Below, in pieces: positions 55,385-64,000 of a DNA stretch of 64,000 nt; the stretch's first letter is position 1; the number at the start of each line of letters is the position of its first letter. Position numbers and translations under genes: made by a program. Under the pieces are notes generated by a model. It had not been told where the DNA came from and ran no database searches. It saw only the letters and a list, made by a program, of their open reading frames with translations. The DNA is from Maniola hyperantus (taxonomy: Eukaryota > Arthropoda > Insecta > Lepidoptera > Nymphalidae), in the NCBI RefSeq assembly GCF_902806685.2, contig NC_048554.1, positions 8,990,001 through 9,054,000 on the forward strand, read 5' to 3'.

Positions 55385-55580
55385 TGGTTTTATAGGTAAG
55401 TGAGAGGTTCCGGGTTCGATTATCAGCAGGGGCAATTTGGGAATTTATAATTTCTAAATTGTCTAGTCTATTGGGAGGCTTAAGCCGTGACTAGAACTAC
55501 CACCCTACAAGTAGCCGTGCCGCCAAGCGATTTAGAGTTCCGGTACGATGCCGTGTATCAACCCCTTCCAACCTAGACTG
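55385..55580 (+). repeat. Second SINE family (GGTTCCGGGTTCGATT type)
   Basis: GAGGTTCCGGGTTCGATTAT (B-box-like), GCAGGGGCAATTTGGGAATT, GGGAGGCTTAAGCCGTGACT and GAGTTCCGGTACGATGCCGT. The order of blocks is that of an abundant lepidopteran SINE I recognise from memory. Confidence 0.65.
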
Positions 55581-55735
55581 CATCATCGTATAAATTAAAA
55601 AGTAGCCTGTGTCACTCTCCAGGTTTTTAACTATACCCTTGCAAAAAACACGTCGATCCGTTGATCTGTTGCGACATGATTAAAGGACAAACCAATGAAT
55701 CAACAAACAAGCACACTTTCGCATTGATGAGCCTT
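55581..55735 (-). repeat. ACTAGCTGATGCCCG-type repeat, tail part
   Basis: AAAAGTAGCCTGTGTCACTC, AGGTTTTTAACTATACCCTT and the CACACTTTCGCATTGATGAG tail. Confidence 0.55.
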
Positions 55736-56735
55736 AGAAAATCTGATTTTATCAATATCAAATCGATATGTATCTGTCTGAAACTTTCCGTTACTCGTTT
55801 TAAAACTTTCCGCCTACAATGCCAATGTAGAGTCTACTCGATAATATAATATTTAAAAAAATATGTTTCTATGTTTTCTATTTTATTTGCGTTGATATCG
55901 ACACCATCCTTCTTCCATCAAATACAATGACAATGTCTTGAAAAATTAGGTATGAATTTTCGATATCGATAATAATATAGGCACGGCCCTAGCTAGAACC
56001 CTTCCGCTGCTCGCCATATGCCGGCATTGAGCGCCCTTAAATTACAGAACTTCCCGCTCATAATAGAGAGATATGCCTTTAATATCTGCTGAAACGGCGC
56101 GGTGTTTACTTTTTGCCTCGGTTCTTATATTAGATTGTGCAGCTGTACTTTATCTTGAGATACGGTTATTAGCATGCATTCACATTCATCTTTGAGGTTA
56201 ATCAGCACTACCTTAACAATATTTAAAAGTAGATGTTTAAAATTATTGTGCCACATAAGTACATGCAAGCGTATGTAACGCTTTCTTAAAAAATTGAGGA
56301 AAATCCCTTTATCCCGGAGAAATTACAAATAATTAGTTTGAATGTATAGTTTAGTGCTACAAAAATAATTTTAAATTAATAATTTCATGGATTCTCAATA
56401 ATGACGTCTGATTACTGATATCTACATAAACTAGAAAGAAAAGACGAAAAGAACCATACCGCCATGATGGATTTTGTTCTGTGTTGCAATTCAGATGCGT
56501 AAATTCTTGTTTATGTACCGGCAAACAAACCCATTTCTAAGCAAATGTTGCTTTGAAATTTTATTTTAAGGTATCTTACCTATTTTTCAGTAGGTATACA
56601 GTACTGTACAAGATTTGGCCTCAGACCCATACATTCTCGAAACATCTCCTTTATAATCTGTATTAGGATTCTGGGTTTACATTTATTAGTACTTATAATT
56701 AGATTCGTTGTACACAACTGAAAATTGAGATACTT
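55736..56735. other. No gene seen
   Basis: AT-rich unique-looking sequence up to the TIR element. Confidence 0.4.
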
Positions 56736-57816
56736 CAGCAGGCCGATTCAGAACACTTCGATAACATACTTAATTATCGATCGATTCGGTAAGTTGTCGT
56801 ACGATAAGATGTATTTTCAATTCAGAATAACCGTATCGACAGTAAAGTTGTCGAAACCGAAACCGAATCGAACATACGTAGATATCGTACGATTACGACT
56901 ATCAAACGCTATTCACAACAACTTAATCGAATAAGATTATCCGAACGTCCGATAATTTTGGATGATTACTTATCGAAAGCTACAGTGCATCGGATATCCC
57001 GTTGTTCACCTACGTACCACGTTAGATACTGTTATTTCGTAAAAAAATGTTCGGGGCCAGAACTTTAAGGAACTCTAAGAAGATGAATTAATGAAGACTA
57101 TAAAAAAATCGGTAGAGTGCGAGTGAGACTCGCACACGAAGGGTTCCGTGGAATGGTACGGAACTTCCGTCCCATCGTACAAGAGTTTTTATTTATTTTT
57201 AATTTTCATGGCGACCATTTTGAAATTTTTATTATTTGTTGTATAGTGGCAATAGAAATACACATCCATGAAAAATTCAACTCTCTACCTATTATACAGA
57301 CCGCTGACAGATAGACGGACGGACTATGGAGTAACAAAATCCCGTTGGCACCCTTCGGGTACGGAACTCTAAAAACCGCCCGAAAAAATTTACAATAAAT
57401 TTCATTCAAACTAAAATTGATTGACAGATGTTTGACATCTGTGTGGTATTTACGAGGATAGCTTTAATAAAAACTTAAACTTTAGTAGTAACTATATTTC
57501 GATTGTTCTTTTGAAATCAATAACTTATTAGGTTATCATTTTAAATGATGACTTTAGTTGCCTTCAAGATGATTAAAAGTAATTTATTTATGCTTTACAT
57601 GAATTTAAAAACAAGTAAAATTTTGGTAAAATAGCATACTTTGTAAATGCTCATGTAATTGCAATGTATTTTATCGATAACGGTACCGTAATCGACATCG
57701 AATCGTATCCTTCTATCGAACGTTCTGAATTGCACGACAAAAAAATTTCGATACGAGATCGATACCAAATCGTATCGACACGGTATGTTATCGAAGGGTT
57801 CTGAATCGGCCTGCTG
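56736..57816. mobile_element. About 1.1 kb DNA element with terminal inverted repeats, no transposase
   Basis: CAGCAGGCCGATTCAGAACA at 56736 is mirrored by the right end GGTTCTGAATCGGCCTGCTG at 57816; pairing continues through TTCGATAACATAC. Subterminal regions are rich in TCGAT/TCGTACGAT motifs. No transposase frame. A different element (57101-57378) is inserted in its middle. Confidence 0.8.
57101..57378 (+). repeat. GGTAGAGTGCGAGT / GGTACGGAACTCT repeat, nested
   Basis: AAAAAATCGGTAGAGTGCGA at left, GACAGATAGACGGACGGACT inside, and CGGGTACGGAACTCTAAAAA at right. It lies wholly inside the TIR element, so it is the younger insertion. Confidence 0.75.
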
Positions 57817-58064
57817 GTCAGACAAAACAGATGCAGTGTGGCTATGGTTCCCACAGAGTGGCCTAGGTACTTACTTCATACAGCTATTAGGTTCAACTTC
57901 AAACTAACTGGCTTGCTCCGTTTACGCACGGGTACATCCTACCCGTAAACTTACTTTTGAGACTGAATGTGAATAAAATAGACCTACTAAACCTTTCCCG
58001 TCAAAATATTGTGTTCTGTAAATTATGTCATCATGAGAGTCGCTTGAAATTCATTTAGAAGTCA

Positions 58065-58284
58065 AGGTTCATCATCATCATCAACCAATAGACGTCCACT
58101 GCTGGACATAGGTCTCTTGTAGGGACTTCCACACGCCATGGTCTTGCGCCGCTTGGATCCAGCGGCTCCCTGCGACTCGTCTGATGTCGTCCGTCCACCT
58201 AGTGGGGGGTCTTCCAACGCTGCGTCTTCCGCTGCGAGGTCGCCATTCCAGCACCTCAAGCAAGTCAAGGTTATACCTAAGCAA
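58065..58284 (-). repeat. RTE-type LINE C-terminus with 3' tail
   Basis: The minus frame contains RRSVGRPPTRWTDDIRRVAG, then QAAQDHGVWKSLQETYVQQW and TSIG. This is the conserved end of lepidopteran RTE ORF2, here without stops over 60 codons. A GATGATGATGATGAACC tail follows. 5'-truncated and fairly young. Confidence 0.85.
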
Positions 58285-58899
58285 ATAGGTACACAGGAAA
58301 ACGCGAATTTCGACTTTGTTCTATACATTTTATACAGACATCTGAATAGCCCGTACTACGAGCTATACCTATAGTAAGTATTGAGACGTGCTTATAATTG
58401 TCTGACCAGTGCAACAAATTCTTAAAGTGAGCCATTAGTGAACTGAGATTTTGCTAATAGTATATTTTCAAAATATATCTAAACCTAGGACCATGGTAGA
58501 GATGTCCAATTACATACATCCCGATCTCTCCACTTCCACATGTATAAAACGGACAATACATATCATTGTCCCCTAAAAATTGACCCCGGAAAAGGCGCAA
58601 TTTCAATCACAATTCCAAACGATATTCCGGAACGCACCTGCTGTCTGACACGTGCCCCACTAAGAATCTACTTAACTGGAGTGACCCCACTTACTTGCTC
58701 CCAACTGAGCCGTCTGAGAAACTTCAATACTGCTATCTTTTAAGTAAAATGCAGGCAAGCCATATTTCGTCGATTTTAGTTGAAGGTGACGTCAGCGCAG
58801 CTAAGCAAGTGAGTCATTATACTTACCTACTGGCATTATTTATTTCAATTATCAAAACACAAAAAGGTATCAGTTTTCCTTTGGATGCATGAGGCTATT

Positions 58900-59050
58900 G
58901 CGCCTATTAAATAAATAAATAAAAATCTTTTTTATTCGAATAAACTTTTACAAGTACTTACGAATAGTCGGATGCATCTACCACTGGTGCGGAATGCCTT
59001 TCCTATTGCAGCTTTTCCTCTTACCTATACAACAGTTCACGAGGCTTCGA
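58900..59050 (-). repeat. Interspersed repeat, reverse of the 15600-15880 type
   Basis: Tail TAAATAAATAAATAAAAATC, then GATGCATCTACCACTGGTGC and GGAATGCCTTTCCTA. Confidence 0.55.
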
Positions 59051-60064
59051 CGTCACTTGCAGGCGTCAAATATTAGTAAATTTGACGCAGGTAGCAGTAG
59101 AAGCCCTTTTTCTTTCATTTTACGACACCATAGCACACCATAGCCTAATATTTGACGTATCGTCGATTCAGGATCAAACCGAGAGTTCACTCACTCTAGT
59201 TCACTCTGCCTATACCGTATAAAGTTTTCTGTTAACCAGTTCTTAAATAGTTGATGGTTTTGGACTATTAAGTCAACAGTAAGTATTATTTTATTTAACT
59301 AGCGTTTGCTCTTCTCTGGTCTTGTTCTCTCTAAAAAAAAATTCGTGAAAAGAATGACAATAGAAAATACAATGAAATAATTATTATTAGGTATAACCCA
59401 TCACAGCTTCTTCCAGCTCGATGACCTTCTCGTCAGTCCTCAAAGTGCGTGCGTTGTATGTTGCATATCGTACCAATAGACTAGTATAGTATTTACTTAC
59501 ATTCAAAAGGTGTACAGTACGTGTTTGTTCTTTTTTTACAATCTCCTTTTGGAACATGTTACTCCTTAAGGCATCTACACTTATTAAATTACCTAGTTTC
59601 GTAAGGCCTCCTTGTACAGCTGTAACAGAGCCCTAGCCTAATCCAACAGAGGATGGGATAGGGCGCTGTTACAGCCGCCAATCTGGCGAAGCATGGGAAA
59701 TCGTCTAAAACTCTCCGCCTCGTTACGAACACATTCCACTAAATAGTGTTTGTTGTTACCCACTGTAAATATGACGTCATAATTTGCTTTTTACACTTAT
59801 CTATTTTAGTTGACGGCTGGTAATATAGCCGGCAATTTCACGTGGACCAGACGCCATCTGCGACATCCAAAAAAATAACATTTCCCAAAAACATTTGCGA
59901 AAGAAAGGTATATTAGTCTCCGCGGGGCAATAATCGAAGCCAATCGGCCCACCGACCGCCCCGACATGACACTTTTTTTTTATTTATACCACCATTTCTT
60001 TAATGTGAGAGCTGGTAAAGTGGTGTACACCTTCTGATTTTTAACGAAATACATTAATTATAAT
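59051..60064. other. No gene seen
   Basis: Contains the small inverted repeat at 59618 and otherwise AT-rich sequence. Confidence 0.4.
59618..59672. repeat. Small inverted repeat
   Basis: GCTGTAACAGAGCCCTA mirrors TAGGGCGCTGTTACAGC with a 20 bp loop. Could be a small MITE remnant. Confidence 0.55.
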
Positions 60065-60190
60065 TTACTAGCTGGCATCCGCGATTTCGTCCGCGTGGAT
60101 TTAGGTTTTTAAAAATCAGAAACCACAAAATTCAGCTTTTTAGGTCCAGGAGTTATATTGAGCGTTGATGAGTCAATCAGTGACTCGGCA
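60065..60190 (+). repeat. ACTAGCTGGCATCCGCG repeat head
   Basis: TTACTAGCTGGCATCCGCGA, TTTCGTCCGCGTGGATTTAG; then a different tail with GAGTCAATCAGTGACTCGGC. Confidence 0.65.
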
Positions 60191-60533
60191 GTGTTTTTTA
60201 AAATGCATTTTCTTTTAAAGTGCGATAAAATTGTAATAGGTACCCGTCAACTTTGTAGAGGGTTTAAAATCTAGGGACTCTCGTAGTCGCCTACTGCCGT
60301 AGTAAGTATGTATTACGATCTACATGAAAAAGCAATCAAATCGCGAGAGCGCGTCAAACCAACGCAACAAATAACATGGGATGTATTTTTAAAGAGGAGG
60401 GGTGATGGTGGTATTTCCATACAAATGTTGCATAATTTAGAAAAAGAAGCATTTTGATGCTCCTTTTGCGTCATAGAGTTGTTGTTTTATGCGATTCTTT
60501 ATAAAAATAGACTGGTTGTAAGTATTTCTATGG

Positions 60534-60737
60534 ATACTATCTGTCCCGGCTTACTCACGTGTGTAGTCGACGTTAGCCCGACTAGTTTCGAACCCATACG
60601 GGGTCCTTTTTCAAGGGAGTCCGTCCGCGCCCGCGCCGCGGTTTTGACTCACTCCCTTGAAAAAGGACCCCGTATGGGTTCGAAACTAGTCGGGCTAACG
60701 TCGACTACACACGTGAGTAAGCCGGGACAGATAGTAT
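60534..60737. repeat. Perfect palindrome, 87 bp arms, 30 bp GC-rich loop
   Basis: 60534-60620 is the exact reverse complement of 60651-60737 by my base-by-base reading (ATACTATCTGTCCCGGCTTA ... TAAGCCGGGACAGATAGTAT). The loop 60621-60650 is CG-rich. The plus open frame 60479-60793 reads through it and is not a gene. No clear target duplication flanks it. Confidence 0.95.
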
Positions 60738-61111
60738 TTATAATGGAAATCACTCACGGTAGTTTAAACGCTAAAATATTTCTATGGACTTAAAATTTCA
60801 ATGGAAATTAATTTCTTAAAAATGGAATTCTTTGAAACGGAGTAATAATATAAATTAAAAAAAATACAAAGTTGAAGGTCTAATGGTACCTACATGCGTT
60901 CATAAAGTTGAAGAAACAAAAATGTAATAGGTATACAGATTTAGTTAAGAAACTAGAAGATAATATAATAATATAATAATGATTATTTTAATAATAATAA
61001 TGATTTTCAATGATAATTTTTTTGATAAATTATAAATATTATAGACTTTCCTAAGAAACATGCTACGAAGCTACGCGCTACGAACAAGCCTACGATGTCA
61101 ATCAGTCTTTT

Positions 61112-61412
61112 TACCCGACTTCGGCAAAGCCAAAAGGAAGGGTTATGATTTTAGCAGTCTATGTATGTATCTTCTGTGATATAGTTATGTATGTATGTAT
61201 CTTCTGTGCTATAGTTACAAGCATACATTCGTAACTATAGCACAGAAAATATAATAGTACTAACGTACACTATAGGTAATATTGTAAGCCGATATTGATG
61301 AATGAGGTGTCAATTAATTCGTTGTTATGGTCTGGGTGACAAAGGCTACATTTTCCGATCAGATCCGATAGATGTTACATCCAAAAAAGTGGGGGCCCCC
61401 AAGGTTTTTTAT
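61112..61412 (+). repeat. ACCCGACTTCGGCAAAGCCA repeat
   Basis: TACCCGACTTCGGCAAAGCC, AAGGGTTATGATTTTAGCAG, then a doubled TATGTATGTATCTTCTGTG. CTGTGCTATAGTTAC at 61206-61220 is mirrored at 61231-61246. Confidence 0.6.
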
Positions 61413-61896
61413 ATTATAGAATAGAACCCCAGTTCCCCGTAGGGATATGCTGCACGAACTGTATGGGTTCTTGCCGGATTATTTGCCGGACAGGCGTTGC
61501 AAATATACTATAGTGGCACAGAAAAGGCCTACTTGATACAAACCTTTTTCTTTTCATAACAGATGTCTGCCTTTTTACCGTTGGGCTACTGAGGCTTATA
61601 ATATTATAGGCTTCCCTCTTTACATTTAATCTCCTCAGACTCGCCGTAAAGCGTCGCCGATAAAATAAACGGCAGCGCGAGAAATCCTTGTCTTATCGCC
61701 ACCAAGCAAGATTACACATAAAAATGTTAAATGATCTCGAACGCGTATTGAAAAAATTGAGGGGAAATGGCTGGGGAAATTGGCAGCCCCAGACGAGTTT
61801 TACGGGCGTTCGTGATATAATGACAGTATTTTTTTCTTATAGTTTTTTATTTAATAGGAAGCCAATAGTATACAAAGAATTATTTTTTTATATCTT

Positions 61897-62115
61897 AACT
61901 AGATGATGCCTGCAACTTCATCCGCGTTGATTTAGGTTTCTAAAAATCCCGTGGGAACTGTTTATTTTCCCGGGATCAAAGTAGCCTATGTCCTGCCCCG
62001 GGATGTAAGCTAATTCTGTACCAAATTTCATCAAAATCGGTTAAACTGTTGGGCCGTGAAAAGCTAGCAGACAGATAGACAGACACTTTCGCATTTATAA
62101 TATCAGTATGGATTA
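61897..62115 (+). repeat. ACTAGATGATGCCTG-type repeat, near full length
   Basis: ACTAGATGATGCCTGCAACT, TCCGCGTTGATTTAGG, CCCCGGGATGTAAGCTAATT, GGGCCGTGAAAAGCTAGCAG and CACTTTCGCATTTATAATAT. Confidence 0.8.
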
Positions 62116-62429
62116 AAAGTATAAAAATCTAAAACCTCATCGAGACCATATAGTTCTAGTTTGTTGGTATTTTCATACAAACAAACTAAGTACAAGAATT
62201 TATAACTTTAGGTACCGTCCACGGTACTTCGTGGCTGAAATGACCGACGCGTGCGACGTTTTCTGCTCTTCTGACGCGGCAACGTTTAGGTCGAAACACT
62301 AACATTAATAAAATGTTTGACACTAGTGGTACGTGAGGTTGCAGTCTAAGATGTAAGCGGGCCATACCTCTAATGGTTTTCCACGCGACAAGGAACTGAC
62401 TGGCTAAATCGCTTAAAGTAATATAGTTC

Positions 62430-62520
62430 TTGCTTATGATTGAGACTTCGTCCGCTTGGACTACCCAAATTTCAAACCCCTATTTCACACGATTTTGGTA
62501 ATCAGTAAGAAGGAATAGCG
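62430..62520 (+). repeat. Second-subfamily repeat head fragment
   Basis: GACTTCGTCCGCTTGGACTA and CCCAAATTTCAAACCCCTAT; no tail. Confidence 0.5.
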
Positions 62521-62774
62521 TGTAGGTAGGTAGGTATATGATATAAGCTTGATGTAGTTACGAGCAAGTCTTGTATCAAGAGGGGAAGTGTTTGTGACAC
62601 CGCTCGCTTGTCGCTTGTCGCCTGTCGAAATCTAATCTGACGCCTTATCCCGTATTTTGTTGTATGAACACCTATCATAGCACCCCGCACGTTTATAATA
62701 CTCGTACCTACCTACCTACTTATTTGTGTTGTTTCCCATTTATTTCGTTAAAAGTTAGCTCTTATTAACTGCGA

Positions 62775-63000
62775 TCTTCATCATAATCAACCCATCCCCA
62801 CACAACAGAGCAAAGGTCTCCTCTCGGAATGTGAACAGTATAGGCCATAGTCAGCCACGCTGGCTTATGTGGATTGGCAGACTTCACACATGTTTGGGAT
62901 CATTATAGAGAACTCTCAGGCATGCAGGTTTCCTCACAATATTTTCCTTCACCGTTATATCAAGCAATAGATATTTAACGACGCACATAATTCCGAAAAA
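62775..63000 (-). repeat. tRNA-derived SINE body
   Basis: GGTCTCCTCTCGGAATGTGA, GGCATGCAGGTTTCCTCACA, TTTTCCTTCACCGTTA and CATAATTCCGAAAA. The tRNA head is replaced by an AAAGAAAGAAAG run and then the next element. Confidence 0.65.
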
Positions 63001-63024
63001 AAAGAAAGAAAGAAAAAAGAAAAA

Positions 63025-63125
63025 ATTCCTAACCCGGTGTGGGCGAGCGCGGGTATCATACGGGTGCGCGGGGCATCCCCCCGCCTCATACCCCGATTGC
63101 CACCTCAACCTGTCGCGGACTGTAC
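63025..63125. repeat. Half copy of the GC-rich foldback MITE
   Basis: ACCCGGTGTGGGCGAGCGCG, GTGCGCGGGGCATCC and ATTGCCACCTCAACCTGTCG. The left arm is missing. Confidence 0.7.
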
Positions 63126-63357
63126 ATAGAACTACCTGCATAGATAGATAGAGCTAGATAATAGTGCCGGCTAAGCCAGCAAACATTTACACTGGCGATT
63201 GCTGGCGCTGTTTATATTGTCACGGGGTGGAAACTACCCCGCGAATGCCGTGAATTTGTGGACTTATTTTGTTCAAAAATTTTTTGTTAGACCACTTTAA
63301 TTATAAGTAGGATAGCAGAGGCCCTAGTGTAACAACTTCTAGTAAATACAAACTTGG

Positions 63358-63542
63358 GTACAGTACGCTGCAGAAAATATTGTACATCGACCTTTAGAAA
63401 GAGATAACGGTTTTGTAGAGCGTTGTCTCTGTCGTTGAGACCGAAAAAACGTCACATAGGTATAAGTGACAGAGACGACGCTCTACAAAGCCGAAATCTC
63501 ATTCTAAAGGTCGATGCAATACTGCTTGCCGACTACTGTAAG
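63358..63542. repeat. Foldback MITE, most complete of its family
   Basis: GGTACAGTACGCTGCAGAAA and CATCGACCTTTAGAAAGAGA are mirrored by TCTCATTCTAAAGGTCGATG and the ACTGTA end. GTAGAGCGTTGTCTCTGTC is mirrored by GACAGAGACGACGCTCTAC. Confidence 0.85.
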
Positions 63543-63559
63543 TGTGCTTTCTCATTAAT

Positions 63560-63900
63560 GAGAAACTGGCGACCGTGCGCGAATTTTAAAAAAAATTACT
63601 CATCCCATAGAACCTCTGAACAAAATTTCAGCTTTCTAGGTCCAACCAACGGTTTGGGCTTGGCGTTTTTGAGCCAGTCAGTGAGTCAAGAATTTTCTTT
63701 TTATATAATATCTACCTACTAGATAATGCCCGCGTCATAATTTCTGGGAATATTCCGGGAAAAAAGTAGTCCTTTCCCGGAATGCAAGGCTACCTCTGTA
63801 CTAAATTTCGTCAAAATCGGTTAAGCGGATGGAAAAGCTAGCAGACAGTCAAACACACTTCCGCATTATAATGCAAAAGTATGGAAAATAGGTAATATTA
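63560..63900 (+). repeat. Repeat fragments, two in a row
   Basis: 63580-63705 has a tail with GAGCCAGTCAGTGAGTCAAG. 63716-63890 begins TACTAGATAATGCCCGCGTC with TTTCGTCAAAATCGGTTAAG and a CAGACAGTCAAACACACTTC tail. Confidence 0.65.
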
Positions 63901-64000
63901 AGTATGTAGCCTTACATTCAACCTTAAAATAAAAAAAATAGACTAAAGGTGCAGGTTACCTACTTTGAAACTTTCCGGATTTAGGTGAGACCATCATCCA

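Noticed and set aside
60479..60793. 104-codon plus-strand open frame
   Set aside because: It reads through the perfect palindrome, so its length is a by-product of inverted-repeat sequence. There is no domain.

Overview
The window is AT-rich eukaryotic DNA and almost certainly comes from a moth or butterfly. It is full of interspersed repeats typical of Lepidoptera: ACTAGCTGATGCCCG-type elements, tRNA-headed SINEs, the GGCCAAGTGCGAGT / GGTACGGAACCCT element, foldback MITEs, and RTE-, R1- and jockey-like LINE tails. There are no operons, CRISPR arrays or prokaryotic signals. Almost every short open frame in the window is repeat-derived or due to chance.

One host protein-coding gene is recognisable. 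It lies on the minus strand and encodes a Runt-domain (RUNX family) transcription factor. Three exons join with correct splice sites and phases: exon 1 (36780-36959, start codon and start of the Runt domain), exon 2 (35828-36044, core of the domain) and exon 3 (11563-11760, end of the domain and a HPFHFGPRF-type tail). Introns 1 and 2 are about 0.7 kb and 24 kb. The C-terminal exon or exons, expected to end in the Groucho-binding VWRPY motif, were not found and may lie beyond the left edge. The paralogue (runt, lozenge, RunxA or RunxB) cannot be settled from sequence alone.

The 24 kb intron holds a complete LTR retrotransposon insertion, 25096-35138, antisense to the host gene. It has two 2.82 kb LTRs that differ at only two places by eye and an AGGT target duplication. 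Its 4.4 kb internal region encodes a frameshifted gag with an RG-rich tail and no zinc knuckle, a textbook A_AAA_AAC -1 frameshift site just before the gag stop, a protease frame with an apparent G-patch in front of it, and reverse transcriptase plus RNase H interrupted by a homopolymer frameshift and two nonsense codons. No integrase was found. It looks young but non-autonomous. Each LTR also carries a short open frame with a transmembrane segment.

Layout: 1-11562, the gene's downstream side, with repeats, a 152 bp tandem array and foldback MITEs; 11563-11760, exon 3; 11761-35827, intron 2, with MITEs, relatively repeat-poor stretches that may hold enhancers, and the LTR element; 35828-36959, exons 1 and 2 and intron 1; 36960-64000, upstream sequence dense in LINE/SINE/MITE copies, including a ~214 bp tandem array, an R1-like LINE with a fold-back 5' junction, a ~1.1 kb TIR element with a nested insertion, and a perfect 87 bp-arm palindrome. 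No second host gene was recognised there.
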